A DNA stretch of 64,000 nucleotides from Ryuthela nishihirai (GCA_038380435.1 JAWZYU010000013.1:12351901-12415900); one strand, 5' to 3'. Positions 1 through 13,714 are shown, counted from the first letter of the stretch. Notes: generated by a model from the letters alone, not told the origin. Numbers and translations: made by a program.

Positions 1-850
1 AAACAGAATGGTTGATAGTAACGAAGGTATCATAATAATAGACGTTGCATAGCAACATAGCAACGTGCATTTGGTATTACGCGCCTCTTGCGCTTAACAA
101 AACTTGTTTTCTTCTCTTCAAAAGGAACCTAACATGCGTCTCTAAACTATCATGAAAACAGAAACAAAAATATACATTTTTAATTAGTATTAGGAATTGG
201 TAAAATCAATCAGTTATCCACCTAAAAATGTTTGTTCGAATAATTGGAAGAAATGAGCAAAGGTCAATATATTTTTTGTGTGTATGTTTTATGAGCCGCA
301 GGGTGAGAGGGCCTGCTGTAGATGATCAACATATCAGTTCCTGTGGTTCATTATCAATTCAGGCATATTATCACTCAGCAGTAATTTTAAAATTACAAAG
401 GATTTCGATCCTACAAAATGATTATGAACTGATCCACCTGTTTTTAATGAGCAATCTAGGTCAATGATTAATTACCAATTTGTCTTAACCATGATATGTC
501 ACTAAAAACACTTCCTCTATTATCACTTTGTAGGAATAAAAATCCTTCCTGCTTACCATTCAGTGGAGCTGAATATTCATGGTCGATTGCGATCGAAACC
601 TATTCTCTGAACTATCAATGACAAAGAAAATGTGCAAAATTTCTTCCTCCTTCAACATTTTCCGTTTACGGAAAGCCATCTCAAACAACAGAATAAAATA
701 TGACAAATATAAAAATTTAACTCAACTCCAAAATTACACCACAGAATTTTAACAGTTGCAGAAGTTCCAATCCCCAAAAACACTTTAAAAATTAAATGCA
801 ACTATTCTTTTCTTTTCATAGACACCGGATCTGAGTCATACCCATTGAGG
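1..850. other. AT-rich non-coding DNA, nothing recognised
   Basis: No conserved protein or RNA is visible. The short open frame at 228-467 has no recognisable motif and looks like chance. A slightly GC-richer patch at about 820-1080 has a B-box-like word near 870 but no full tRNA fold that I could support. Confidence 0.5.
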
Positions 851-1080
851 TAGTAATACTAGAGACAGGACTTCGATTCCCGTAGCATTAACCCCCATGA
901 TCACAGACGGCTGTGTCTGCCGACTGCTTAGTGAGGAAAGGTACCCATGATGCTTTGAGAATTGGCTGCGAACACGGAGGTATGAATGAGAGACGCTCTA
1001 ACGCGCTTTCCCTGTCCAAGGTTATGATGCTGACGCAACAGGGAGGTAGCCATGCTGTTGCATTCAAAACAAACAGTCTG

Positions 1081-2040
1081 TCGCTGCAATCAAGCCTATT
1101 TTTCACGTGCTATACTCAGTTTTACTGTGCGTTATATACGGGAAGATTTTTTTTTACGACTAAGAGAAAGTCCATTTAAGCTATTTGGAATTTATATTGC
1201 TATTTTTAATGCAATGAATATTTCCATACAGAATTACTGTATAGCAGAACTATTTATCTATTTCGTTGAATACGACAATAACAAACAATTACCAGATTTT
1301 GAAAGTTTATTTATACTGCACTGATAATAGCAGAAAACATTTTATGGATAAAACACTAAACATTATATGCAATAGCAGCATTTAAACTGCAAAAAAATCA
1401 CATTTGTAAGATTCAGAAAATAGCTGTTATACGTTAAAAAAAATTCTCATTCCACAAAAATAAAAAAAAAATTGCTTAACAAAACTAAATAAAGCCAATA
1501 GTATAGGAGCCAAAATGGTAGAATTTAAAAAACATTTTAAACTTTTTTGGAGAAATCATGTATAACACACCTACATTGAAATGCTTTCCACAGACAAAGT
1601 GTCTCATCATCAAAATTCTTTGTTTTGTGATATAGTCAAAAATTCATGAAACTAATCAAACAGAAACGTTAGCAAAACTATTATATATAATGCTTCTCAT
1701 CTCTCTTTATTTAATGGAAAGCTGATTTAAAAGATAATTTCTATGTATTGGCCATAAGCTGACAGTGCAAAAAATAATAATCTTTTCAAGAAATTTATTT
1801 AAATAAAACAGTACCGAACAGTAAACCATAGAATTAAGTTTGAAATAAATATGTAAAATTTGTAACACACCTCTAAACTCGTAAAAGGGAAAAAAAATAT
1901 CTGGTGTGATGACACTCCCGATTTTTAGAGGTAGCTACACCCCTGAATTTGTGCTTATTTATAAATATATTGCTGCTGCTAATATAAGAAGTAAAAAAAG
2001 AACTAAATATATATATATATATATTTATACAAAAAAAAAA
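1081..2040. other. AT-rich non-coding DNA with poly-A and (AT)n runs
   Basis: Contains long A runs and an (AT)n microsatellite near 2007-2023. No gene, repeat family member or structured RNA was recognised. Confidence 0.5.
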
Positions 2041-2140
2041 CGCCCCAGATAGTGGCTCGAATCCACCAGCTCTATGTTTGTACCCTCAGCTTCACATCTC
2101 TCCCCCATGTCATGCTCATTCTCCTCCCTCAACCAGAGTT
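2041..2140 (-). repeat. tRNA-like SINE fragment, copy 1
   Basis: On the minus strand this reads as a tRNA-like segment with a B-box-like TGGATTCGAGCCAC followed by an A/T tail. It matches a second copy at 2382-2470. Shared blocks include a start like ACTCTGGTTGA or ACTTTGGTTGA and an end like AGCCACTRTCTGG. Two copies in the same orientation within 350 bases suggest a tRNA-derived SINE or a local duplication. The family is not named. Confidence 0.4.
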
Positions 2141-2381
2141 AACAATCAATACAAAATACACAATTACAATCTCTCAAAATAAAATCTCGTAAGGATTGAA
2201 ATACATCCTTCCTCAGCCACAAAGGAAAATTTCAAAATAATATCTGAAAAAACTAAATGAAAAAAAAAAGCAACTAAAAATTATACTAAGCAAAAATAAT
2301 AAAAAATTTAAAAAATATAAAAAAAAGAAAAAAAATATATCCACAGGGTGAAGGGAATATAATACCCATTTAAAAAAAAAA

Positions 2382-2470
2382 GGCAACGTTCCAGACAGTG
2401 GCTTGAACCCGACATCTCAGTGCCTGACTCCTCAGTCTCTGTACGCCTAACCTACCCATCAACCAAAGTA
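2382..2470 (-). repeat. tRNA-like SINE fragment, copy 2
   Basis: Minus-strand partner of 2041-2140, with a B-box-like TCGGGTTCAAGCCAC next to an A/T homopolymer tail. The left and right ends align with copy 1 and the middle is more diverged. A decayed SINE is likelier than a working tRNA gene, because the acceptor stem does not pair. Confidence 0.4.
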
Positions 2471-2479
2471 AAAATAAAA

Positions 2480-4680
2480 TAACTACAAGCAATAAACTCG
2501 CTCTGTTTGAAATCCATACAGAATTAAATAAATTCAGTATTCACCTTAAAAGGGACAATTAGAACCCTATCAGAAGAATTAACGAAAAGGAGAAAAGCAT
2601 TACATTCTCCTCTCCTCTTTTAACTAAAATTATTTAAACAATTTGAAAAAATTTCACCCTAACTAATGATCGCTGTCACTCACCTATGACAATTTACACC
2701 AGATACATTAAATTAATCTAAAAAGAAATTCAAAAATATAAGACTCCAATCCAAGAAAAAAAAGGGGGCATTTAAACAAAACCCTTAAATGCTATCCAAA
2801 TTTAAAAAAAGAAAGAAAGATTATATTTCTCACCTTATGAAAATACTTTATTGTAATTTACTTTCCCCTTCTTACACTGAACTTATAAAATCATGAAGAG
2901 AAAGGAATTTAAACATTGAAACATTTAAACAAAATAATATCTAATACTTCCACCTAAAATAAAATAAAAAACAAAAAAGAAACTCCTTGATATTTTAATC
3001 ACCTCTATTTAAACGTATATAAATTCATCATCCATTAAATAGAATACACACTAATATTCAATTACAGCCAACAAAATTTTTTAACTGAGAAAGCCTGCAG
3101 AAGGAATTTTCAAATAAGTGTAACGTGAAATCGATCAATCAATCAATATAAGAAGTACATCTTCACATTTATCACTGAGTACAATCCGAAGAAATTAAAA
3201 AAAAAATCTGGTGAAGAATCGAGGTTTGTAACTCGAAATAAAACCGATTTCATAGCGGCGTAATTTCAACACGAAGTTGCTTGTATCATTATATAATTAT
3301 TTAAACTTTTATAAAAATGACAAACTTACCAATGAAAGGTAATTCCTGGTATCTTTTTTGAAGGGCAATTCGTGCAGTGGTAAGCTGAACAGGCTGCCAT
3401 AATACAAATGTCGAAAAAAATTAAATATTTATAGCGCAACACTTCGTTACTCACCTATACTACTGATCAATGTTTTGAATAGAACAACATGGCTGCCGCG
3501 CAGTCCCCGTAGCATCATTTTCAAGTGCTTAGGGCTCCTCTTCTTATCTTCCTACCTCCATGGCTGGGAACAACGATGAAGTCTATTTAAAAATGCTTAA
3601 CAAATGATTTAAATGAGGCAGAACTTTGCTGTTTTTTGTTTTTTATTTCAATGAGGTTATTCGAGTGTAGTAATTAAAGCAAAATAGATTTAATTAATAC
3701 ATACTTACTGATGTATATCGGATGAAAAACGGAGACGCTGGAAACTGCTTCTCTTTCAAATCGAGGTTTTGTATGAAAATATAAAAAAAAAATCGATATC
3801 TTCTTAATATGTGATTAAAGCTGAAATAAATTGACTTTCAGCCCGTTTAAAACAGGAACAATGGTAAACATATTTTAAAATCTAATACATGATCAAATCA
3901 TTCAGCTTAAGTGAAAGCGCTCAAAATTTATAAACCTTAATAATGCAAATCCACGCCTCATTTAAAAAAACTTGAAAAGTCACATTTATTTTCTTCTTTC
4001 ATTAAAAAATATTCATTTTTATTAAAACTTGAAAGAAATAATCAGAGGGTAAACTTTTTTTTTAATTCAGCTGAGACAGTAAATCAAATCTCCTCCCAAT
4101 AAATGACAGAATTTAATTTCATGCTATAAAAAAACCCAAATATTATAAGCTTGCACAATATATAATATGTTACCTAAATAATGATACACTTTGGCAAAAT
4201 AAAAAATGCAAAGCAGACATGTCATAAATGTAATGCCATATGCTTAATATTTCTTATTGTAATAAAATGTATGAAAACATTCTTTTAATTCATGTTAATT
4301 CAGGCTTTAAATCACCTACTTTACATATGTAAATATTAGTTTCATATATTAAAAAATTCGTGAACTACATTCGACTTAGACAGAAAGGTATATTGAAAAG
4401 TTGACAACCCTTTATTTTTAAATCCCTTAGTTTAACAATTTCAATTTTTAATTTATCACAAAGAACACATCTCGTAATTTTCGTAAAGTACTAACCTATG
4501 AAATGTTAAATTACTTCCTTTACATCATTTATTTTTGCATCCGTACGGAGCATGAAGTAGGCATTTCACTGTTGACTTATTAGAAACACCCAACTTTCTT
4601 CACACTATCGGCTAGGCTTAACATCTGTACGTGTTCATGGCGTCCGTTGCCACTCCTGTCCTAGTAATATTACCTCAATG
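2480..4680. other. AT-rich non-coding DNA; weak candidate minus-strand first exon near 3455-3560
   Basis: No coding sequence was recognised. The segment at about 3480-3560 is GC-richer. Read on the minus strand it is followed by consensus-like splice donors (AG then GTGAGT near 3455, and TTG then GTAAGT near 3333). This could be a first exon of a minus-strand gene leaving the window, but no coding exon supports it. Confidence 0.25.
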
Positions 4681-4689
4681 GCTAAAGTC

Positions 4690-5080
4690 GGTAAATAAAA
4701 ACTCGAAAGGCGACCTCTAGCAGCGGAAAGAAGCTGGAAAATACCAAATCTTTAAACAAATATTGCAAAGATCTATTATTGCTAGAAACTTAAATTTTTG
4801 GTAATAGAATGTAATGATTACACTAATAGTAATGATGTAACACAATAATAGTAACGAAATTACACTAATAGTAATGACTTGTCCAGTTTGTAAAATCCAA
4901 CATTTCTGCTTTAAGAGATAAATGAAAAACGTTTTTTACACATTACAGGTACTAATAAAATATTAATAGTTTATTTTCTCAATTATACAGTAGTTCGAAT
5001 TTCCACAGTCAGAGGGACTGAAAGTGTAAATAACTAGAAGAACGCATATCACCCCTGGGGTATATGGGAATCGAGTAAGT
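4690..5080 (+). repeat. Dispersed module (GCGGTGGAAAA / AGAGATAAATGAAAAA family)
   Basis: Aligns over about 360 bases with 38340-38710: the same order of blocks from the CTCTAGC-GGAAA motif through AGAGATAAATGAAAAAC to a shared end near GGCATATGGGAAT-like sequence. It belongs to the same repeat superfamily as the tandem modules at 57690-58990. No coding potential. The copy has extra short TAATAGTAA repeats near 4828-4884. Confidence 0.6.
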
Positions 5081-5084
5081 ACTT

Positions 5085-5735
5085 ATTTATATTTCATCAA
5101 AATCTGTCCAACCTAAAAAGAATTTTTAATTTATCTCTAAAAACATACACTTTTCTGTTAAGACAAAAAAAGTTGCATTCACCTCCCCCCCCCCTGGGTC
5201 TGAATGGTCAAGTGATGTTGCCAATGGTAATTTCGTAATCTTCACGTTTCAGCACCAAAATTTCAAACTTCTAACATAATTACATCGTTTGGAATATTCG
5301 TTTGATATTTTGAAATTTTCAAATTTTTTCACCGTTAGAGGGCGCAGTTATAACTCTTGGGAGATTCGAAAAATGCAAAACATAATATATCCTTAATACC
5401 TATCTAACACAAAAAGAATTTTTTATTTATCTGTATAAACAAAAAGTTTGATGTCTACAGACGGACAGACAACAAAGTGAAATTACGTCTGCTCTTTAAA
5501 AAAAAAAAAGCCCTAAAATTTACTTTTCCTTATTTAGCCGTTTTCTTCCAATCATGAACACTGAAATCTCTATCAAATATTACCCTACCCTTTTCCGGAA
5601 TCCATAAATACCTTGCAATGCCATTCAGTTATGTACGCTAAACAATACAGCGACGACAAAACTCAAAACATGGCGTCCAATTTTGAGATGGCCAACCTCT
5701 ACCTATATAGGGCCTTTAAGTTAAAGTAGCATTTA
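5085..5735 (-). repeat. Partial copy of the long-TIR MITE-like element
   Basis: Matches the right part of the element at 31045-32030, including internal module sequence (about 5100-5480) and the terminal block that ends in TACCTATATAGGGCCT near 5700-5717. The left terminal inverted repeat is missing; instead it abuts the module at 4690-5080. It is a truncated or rearranged non-autonomous DNA element. Confidence 0.55.
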
Positions 5736-6430
5736 AATCTTCTGCTGCAAATCTGATACCGTTGCCAGATTCCCCACATTTCCAAAAGCATCATTTAGGC
5801 GTTCCATTGCAGCTAAGGACTTAATTTTCTAACCAAACATGGGGTCTGGCACAGGAAACCCGCCTGCGAAATTTGGGACCTTTCGGTAAAGGATGCCGGG
5901 AATTACAGAATGCCAAAATCTGACGAAATAAATATCTCGATCGCTTGCCACGGGCTCCGATAGCGGGTGCAGAATCAGCAATGACTTTTGCAACACCGGG
6001 AAATTCATGTTGAAAGTGTGATAAAATTTCTGGGAGAATGGATACTCACAAAACTAAAAATTTATGCAGGAAACAACAAAGTATGCAGATTAAAAGTGAT
6101 ACAGTAGCTGTCATAATTTGTATAGAAACGAAACGACGGGCCAAGTGAGAACCTGATTTTTTAACCAATCACCGGGCCACACAGCGTACGCTGTGTAGAA
6201 AATTTGGACCGAATATTACGTGTCACGGGACTGCAAAATCTGTGGTAACGGAAATAAATCTCGATAGCTTACGCAGAGCCACGGGCTATGAGGAGTGCTC
6301 GCTGACGTCAACAATGATACGGGCAAATTTCTTCCTGTTGAAAATCTGTGTTAAAGAGTCAGGGGGGGGGGGGGCTTAAAAAATTTACCTTTAGTGCCAT
6401 GAAAATAAAAAATATAAAGATTGAACGTTA
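5736..6430. repeat. Related GC-richer blocks of an unnamed repeat
   Basis: Two blocks, about 5840-6000 and 6130-6340, share wording (GGGAC or GGACC, an ACGGGCTCCGATAG / ACGGGCTATGAG motif, CTCGAT-GCTT). They resemble 59395-59610, which has AAATCTGGGACCATTTGG. This is a dispersed repeat of unknown class. A poly-G run of 13 lies near 6362 and a nearby block at 6423-6460 is unassigned. Confidence 0.4.
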
Positions 6431-8849
6431 TACCCGGGAAGCGCCGGGTACGTTCAGCTAGTGGAAAATAAATCACAATTGGAACTGGAGCCTGGGAACG
6501 TTAGAAAACGAGTCTGGCGTGCTGTATCACCCCCCCCCCACCACCACCACCACCACCAACAACAACCATATGGCTAAATGCAAAGGCTAATGATGAATTT
6601 TGATTGGGATGTCAGAGAAATATATGCAAAACACCAAAGAAGACCGTTTTAGTGAGAAGGAAAAAGATTTTCGGGCTCAGGTTTTCGAATCCGCACCTGC
6701 AGGAGCCCGTTTTGGAAAAAAAAAATTCAGCCACATTACAAAACATACTGAAGGGAATGTTGCTAATTAGTTATTTTATTCTTATAATATTAATTTAAAT
6801 CGTTTTAGGAGAAAATTGAATGTTAACGCTATTTGGAACTAAAAATACTAGAAATACTACTAGAAACTTTGAGGGTAGCTTCATTACAAATGCAAAGAGC
6901 CATTAATTTATTAAGAATAAATAATACGCAAAGAATAAATGCTAGTGGTGCTTATTTTTAATTACTGAAGACTGATTCGAAAGTTGAAATTATAACAAAA
7001 ACATTTTAAATTTCTGCCTTTTCAAAATTTTAAAAAATATCTGAAATTTTAATTATTCTGAGCTTGAAGTCCTCTGTACTATTTGCCCCGAGCCAGACTG
7101 CAGCTCAGCCCGACAAAGTTCGAGCCAAAACTCATCGCTAGTGCGAAGGGTACAATATTTGCATTGTATAGCTTTGAGTTTGGACATTCGAATATCAAAA
7201 AGAAATGAGAGATTAATTTGATTCTCGTTTAATTTAGCCTAAATTTTATCTTCTGAAATTAATACATTCAATACCGTATAAAAGCACCAATATGTCGTTA
7301 ACCTTGAATAAACTTGTATCGTCAGTAAACAAAAAAAAAAAAGCTAGAGAATTATGACTTCAGTGTAAAATTGAAAAAAGACCGAAAAAATAATGGCGTG
7401 AATGCAAAATTTATAAAATTACATACATTTAATATTTTACAATTTCCAGCCATTTGTTTTTCATAGTTCGTTTTCAAAAATTCTATTTTTTGTATTTTTC
7501 GGAATTTTTTAAATGCTAAAGAAAATATTTCTTACACCATAGACAGTTACTTAGTAGCCCTGATAAAACTGTTTCAAGATTCCCTATGTTCGAGATACGA
7601 GTGAACTATGCTATTTTCCTTTGAAATGGTTAATAAGATAGAGTTACCAGTGAGTAAATTTTTTCGTTTATTAATACATTAAAGAAATAATCATACTAGT
7701 AGAATGCTGCTTGAAATTCCAATGAGAAATATTAATAACATTTTAAAATTTCACTCTATTCACTTTTAAAATGTGGCAGAATTTTTTATATGAACTGTTT
7801 TAAACTTTCCTGCCACTTCAATATTTTGGTCTTTCAGAATTCACATCATGTTTAAACTAGTTTCATGTTTGACCTAGATTCTATTACAATAACGAATTGA
7901 ACTTTTAAAAGGATACAGCTTACTGAGTACTTGCCAATTAAATCAATATTGTGACGTACAATATGTTCGATAGATAGTAAATTTGTGAATACTGAAAAAA
8001 AGCGAAACGATGTACAATTCTGTTATAAATTTGATATTTCAGGATCAAAAGTTTTCGCAGAGACTTAATATCTGGCAATCACTTCCAGTATCAGCCAGCG
8101 TGTGGCACGTGTCATTTTCAAGAAGTTGAAAGCTGATTTTTATAGGCGAAAAAAATTTTTATAGGCGAAAAAATTCACTAGATGCGTTTTCGTGTCTCTC
8201 TATGTTATGAAAAAAAATTACATTCGTACAGATCCTGTTGTTAATAAATTTGCATCAGAACATTGCCTGTAAGTCGTTTTCAAATATTTCAACGATTATT
8301 TATATAACCTTCGAGTTTTAAACTTCCTTTCACATGTTTATATTACACTTTAAAAACTTTTCAGTGCACTAATTACATATATTTGAATTTAGTGCAATAC
8401 AATGGGTACAGCGATACAACATGAAGCTTAGCGAACGACAATACATTGGTTATAATCTTGATGTGAGGGAAATGCTTCACAAATTATATTTTTCACATAC
8501 TGAGTATAGCCTTGCCGAATTGTAATATTAGTTACTCCACTTTGTCCCAAAAAATTCTATCAGTATTTTTTATGTTTTCTATTGTACTTAAGTAGTAGTA
8601 AACATACCTCTAGTTATTATGGTAATGATAAGAGCAGTAAAACGTACTAATAAAGCTATAAATCTCTTCGGCAAATATGCAAATATGCATCGAGGCAATT
8701 AGGTTGAATAGTATTTGAACGAAAAAAACATGATTAACTTTCGCGACAAAACATTACTAATTAAGAAATTTTATAATTTGGAATGAATGAAAACTGGACA
8801 TAGGGCAGTTAAGAATAAAAGATAACTTTTTTTTTTCTATAATAAAAAA
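6431..8849. other. AT-rich non-coding DNA
   Basis: A poly-C tract plus (CAC)n microsatellite lies at about 6530-6560. The short open frame at 6604-6798 has no recognisable motif. Otherwise I see no gene or known repeat. Confidence 0.5.
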
Positions 8850-9690
8850 AAATATCACACTTACCTTTACTTGATTTTGTTTTTTAATTCATTTATATGA
8901 TCAATTCCTTGAATTTATTGTCAAGGATTATTCCTAAATATTTGAATTTATCCACTTGTGCTACAGTTTTATTTTTTATTTTAATTCTAATAATAGGTTT
9001 TAATTTTTTGCTAACTGGGAGAATGGCCGATTAATCCGGATGCCAGATTTATCAGAGTAAATTATAATTTTGTCGATAGCCAGCTGCAATTTTTCTTCAC
9101 GTGTATGGAAGTGATGCCCTGAGGACCAAATGGACTCTAGGTGGAAAGTCATTAATAAAATCTGCAACATAATAGTTGAAAATAAGGGGTGCTAAGACAG
9201 AGCCCTCAGGCACTCCATGTGAGGCATTATATGCATTTCAGAGAGTCCAAGTTTAACTCTGATTGATCGTTTGGTGAGGAAATCTTCGATAAAGTGCAGG
9301 TTTGCTGCAGTTCCGATTCTCTTGATTTTATGTAGAAGTCCTTCGTGCCATATCGAATCAAACGCACTCTTAAGATCTAAAAAGATGATAACGATGGGGT
9401 GTCCTAGTGCCAGGCTCAATTGCACAGAAATAGTGATATCGATAAGTCTATCATAGGTGCTTCTGAACGGTCTAAAACCAGTTTGCTGATTATGTAGTGA
9501 GTTAAAACGATAAAAGATCCATTCTAACCTTGGTTGTATCATTTTCTCCATCGTTTTAAGAACAGCAGATGAGAGAGTAATTGGACGGTAGCCGTCACTC
9601 GTAGATAAGTTTTCTCCAAGTTTTGGAATTGGGACAACGTATTCCTCACACCATTGTTTGGATATCGTGTATTAACTGTAGCAAGTACCA
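8850..9690 (-). pseudogene. LINE reverse transcriptase fragment (broken)
   Basis: The minus strand encodes RT fingers and palm pieces. It starts with a PIPKLGENLSTSDGYRPITL-type motif near 9600-9660, then the frame at 9192-9551 with GFRPFRSTYD and the palm-A-like IIFLDLKSAFDSIWH. Further on, a KYLGIILDNKF-like motif appears near 8900-8960. Frameshifts and stops separate the pieces and there is no endonuclease or tail, so it is a dead internal fragment. It is distinct from the Jockey-like LINE just upstream on the same strand. Its clade within the Jockey/CR1/I group cannot be settled by eye. Confidence 0.75.
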
Positions 9691-9959
9691 AGCCATTGGC
9701 TTATAATCTTTTAATCAGATGAATTAGTGCCTAATTGGCATGAGTCATCAAGAACAACAGACTAAACCAGAAGGGCCACGAGGGTAAGAAAGTAAAGAAA
9801 CCGTCTAACAGCACTTTAGAGGTCAAAGGAATGATCAATGGTCAGAATAGTCTTAGGTCTCTTAAAGTGATTCAAACAAGAGGATCGTAGTTAATTAATG
9901 CTCTGATTATTTCACGAGGATTGCATTTTATAGCCTCAAAGAAAATTTGCGTGAGCTTT
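9691..9959. other. Gap between two LINE remnants
   Basis: No recognisable coding sequence. It may be the 3-prime untranslated tail of the Jockey-like element, but no poly-A or terminal repeat is clear. Confidence 0.35.
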
Positions 9960-12400
9960 CTTATGTGGGTGAAAATGTAGTCAGTATCCAGGTTTCAGTG
10001 AATGTTTTTGTTTTTCACAAATTATGGGGCACTAACAACAGCTCGCAGGATTCTGTTTTGAAAACATTGCAGCCTCTTTATGTTTGCTTTCGTAGTATTA
10101 CCCCAGACAGGTGAGGCATACGTTAGGTCTTATGACCGTCTTGTATAACAAGAGTTTCTTTTCTGGTGGCAGCTTGGGGCTCCACCTTAATAAAGGGCCA
10201 AGTTTACACTAACATTGTGTGCTTTGGAGAGCACTTGGGTGACATGTGCATCCCATTTGAGCTTGCAGTGTAAAGTCACACCTAAATACCGCACTATTTG
10301 TTACCAAGGTGATATAACTCCAAAGATATTCAGGATGTTTAATTCTCTTTCTTGTAAAGAGGATGGACCGACTTTTATATGGATTAATTTTTAACCTCCA
10401 CTTCAAGTACCATTGCTCTATTTTAACCATTCCCCCTGCAGTCTATTGATGGCCAGACTGAGATTAAGGGAAGGAGAAAGATTAACGTCATCTGTATAAA
10501 GTGCAATTATTAAAGGTTCAAGCCTTGGTACATCGAGATAGAAATTAAATAGTGTGGGGCCTAGCAAGGAGCATTGAGGCATGCCAGTGTCTATATTCCT
10601 GACTGTGGAATAGTTTTTCACCTGAACTCTGAAGGTGTGTTCCATGAGGTATGATTGCAAGATGCTAGTAATTTCTGTGGGGAACTTAGCAGCAATCATT
10701 TTGTATATGAGACCGTCGATCCAGACCTTGGTCACATCCAGAAAGGTGGAAGCGACGGTCTCTTTCTTTGTTAAGAGATTCAGCAACTCTTTCGACCACT
10801 CTGAGCACTTGGATTGTCAAGTGTTTCTGTCTGAAGCCGAATTGAATTTCGGGGAGCAGGTTTTCATGTTCAATGAATTCATTGACCCTATTCAGAATTA
10901 CATGCTCAAACAGCTTTCTCAGACTAGAGAGCCTGATCGGTCTGTAATTCTTAGGAAAAGTGGTATCTTTGCCAGGCTTCGGAATAAGAATGATGTTTGC
11001 CGTTTTCCAAACATCAGGGAAATGTCTGAGGTGAAGAAGTGCATTGAAGAGAGCAAATCCCAACCACAGCCTTTTGGGGGGAGCTGTTTGAGCATAATAT
11101 TGCTCCAGGACCATCTGGTCCTGGTGCTTTTCGCAGTTTTAACTTCTTTATAGCTTCTCTCACCTCAAAAGGGTTGGTAAATTTGATCTGTCACAGGTTT
11201 CTGCGAGAAGCAATCAAGTGCTTCTTCGACCATATCCAAAGTGTTTTTCATCTGACAGATCTCCACTCTCCTGAAATTGATTTTCTAGGGAAGCAGCAAA
11301 TGCCTCGGCCTTTGTCTCATCACAGTATGCTAGCCCATGTATGGGTCGATATTCTGTGCTGGGCTTCTTCAGGGCAGAGGTCATCCGAGAGATAGAGTTG
11401 CCAGTGGTTAAGTGGGTTTGAAGCTTACATTCGCACGATTCTCTGCGGAACTTTTGTACTCTCTCACAGTATTCTTAAGAGCATAGAGTTTTTCACCAAT
11501 AAATCTGGTCTTCTGCCACTTTCTCCTAATATTGTTCTTCAGGTGAATTATATCAATTATATCTTGTGGCAATTAATTTCAATCAGTTCTCTTACCCAGA
11601 AGCTTGCTGGCTTTGGAGTGGACATGTTTGATGTCCTCACAGAGGGAGATCTCACTGCTAATCTGATGGGGGAGAATTGGCTTGAGGAACATCACTTACA
11701 GAGTTTATTACGAGAAACTTGAACTTATCCCATTTGATATATTGAGATGTCTTTCGGATGATTGGTAAGTCAGCCCTCTAGGATTGGCTCATTTGAGACC
11801 TTAAGCTCATAGAGAGGACAGAAATGGCCAAAAATAGAGACGTCCAAAACATCTGGTCTGTGGAGGGTATTATAGGGGTAATAGTGGGCTCCTTCGGTGC
11901 ATCCACTATCAGGTTCTTTCGAGTACTATACTCTAGCAGTATGCAGCCACACCTATTCCCCTTACGTGAGTGCCATTCCATATGTTTGGCATTCAAGTCA
12001 CCTGCAAGCAGGGTAGGCAGTCCGTGATTAAATAACTCTGCCAATGCTCACCTCTATTCATTAAAAAGGAACTGTGCATTGGGGGGCTTGCACGCAGCTG
12101 TCAAGCAGAGATCTCCATAAGTGGTTTTTAATGACAACCATAGTTGTCTTAATATTGCGAATTCAGACACCTGAAACTCACACTGAGGGATACTTTTTCT
12201 GATTACAATGGCCCCTCCTCTGTTGCGTTCCCTATCTCTACGGAACACATTGTAATTGGGAATTTTTATGCTGCCACTTGCTCTGAGATGAGTCTGGCAG
12301 AGCAGTGCAGCATCAATTCTTAGGTTACTGAGCAAGTGCAGAACTCCAACAGATCTTGTTTCATCCATCACAGGGTAGCAAAGAGACAATGTTGAACTTA
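9960..12400 (-). pseudogene. Jockey-like LINE ORF2 (endonuclease plus reverse transcriptase), broken
   Basis: Read 12400 down to 9960. The apurinic-type endonuclease appears first (12054-12389, with ALLCQTHLRASG and DRERNRGGAIVI, then LLAGDLNAKHMEWHS at 11778-12044). The RT follows (10686-11114, with ILIPKPGKDTTFPKNYRPI and GFRQKH, then 10418-10786). Palm A reads FLDVTKVWID instead of the usual FLD-x-x-KAFD pattern and palm C reads YTDD instead of YADD. Frames are split across at least five pieces. Domain order and wording fit the Jockey clade. It is inactive and is transcribed, if at all, opposite to CCT3-independent neighbours; no host function is implied. Confidence 0.8.
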
Positions 12401-13714
12401 AGGCATTCGACTATAAGTTTTGTAGCCCAATTTTTGTCTGAATTGATGAATAAAAATGATTTCCACAAAGCTTAAATTTCGAAACTAAACATGACCCCCC
12501 CCCCCCCCCCAAGTCATTAGAAAAATTTGCATTTGGCCCATCATTAGCATGGCTTCTTTTCATTGGCCCTTTTGCAGTTGCTTTCCCATTATTTAAGGTT
12601 CAGATATTTCACCCTCGTCTTGTTTAGGTAAAGGTTTGGGGGGGGGGGGGGAGCAGCAGCAGAGGTGCTTGGCAGCTCCCTTGAAGTATTTGCATCGAGT
12701 TGTGCATAAGTCACCATTTTATCCAATGCCTCCTTTAATTTAGTGAAACATAGGATATTGGCCATAGTAGATGTTTTGGGAAAGAACTCATAGCCCCTGT
12801 ACAGTAGTTGGCTGTGCGATCCTTCCCACAATCGGCACTTTGATGAGCATCTCCGTGTGTACGCTCACAAGTGGAAGTCTGATGTGCGCTAGCACACTTA
12901 ACACATCTTAGTGTATTATAGCAGTTGCCTGCGTGTGGCCATGTCTCCGACACATATGGCATTGTGTTGGGCCACCATGCCTTTGATATGACTCAATAGT
13001 GACTTTCAGGTGAAAAAGATCAGTCACGTTAAATTTTTTATTGCAGTCGTTCTTAGGCCTTTCAATCAAAAAAAAAAATAGGAATTGGGGTCCTCTTTTT
13101 AGTTTTCCTCAGTTGTGAGGCTTTAATGACTGAAAAACCAAGTCCAATGAGCTCGTCCATGACATCCTGACCAGCAACATCGGCCGAGATGTTTTTGATT
13201 ACAACCTTAATGTTCTTGTCGGATTTTAATCGATAGGTGTGAAACTGTTGTCCTCCTCCAAATTTGTTTACAAAGGATCAAAAACCTGTATACATCTCGT
13301 TTGTATACGAACTGTTTCTCCTGCCTTTTTTGGCACCGAAAGATTCTAAGGTTATTGCAGTCAATGTCTTATGTGTAATTAAACAATTTTTCGGTTGGCT
13401 TAAGACAATAGGAGGGATTTTGCTTTCTTTTTAACCGCCAAAGGTTTAGTAGCATTTTCCCCCACTATAGGCAAGCTGTGATCTATATTCATTTCATATT
13501 CTTCATCCAAGTCGCATTGACTAGAGAGGACCGAATATTTGGATTTGCTGACAATAATTGGGTCATCCGACCCAGCAAGGGGCCTTTTGTACCTTTTTCT
13601 AACTGAAAGTCTGAATCTTCCAATGAAATTTGGTTCACTTCAAGAACAGCATTATCCCCCTTAAGCTGTCTCCATGAATTCATTGTTGGAAGGCTTTCAA
13701 TTCGAAGGTGCAAC
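12401..13714 (-). pseudogene. Jockey-like LINE ORF1 (gag-like, zinc knuckles), broken
   Basis: Lies directly upstream of the ORF2 remnant on the same strand. The frame at 12735-12962 has closely spaced cysteine and histidine residues (CYNTLRCVKCASAHQTSTC, then ADCGKDRTANYC), as in the nucleic-acid-binding CCHC knuckles of Jockey ORF1. The frame at 13489-13714 is probably the N-terminal part. A 16-base poly-C run (12495-12510) and a 14-base poly-G run (12638-12651) interrupt the region; either may be slippage or assembly error. ORF1 of this family binds the element's RNA in the retrotransposition particle. Confidence 0.6.

Noticed and set aside
3333..3560. Promoter and first exon of a minus-strand gene
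   Set aside because: Only donor-like sites and a GC-richer patch. No coding exon or initiator supports it, so it is noted only in the region description.
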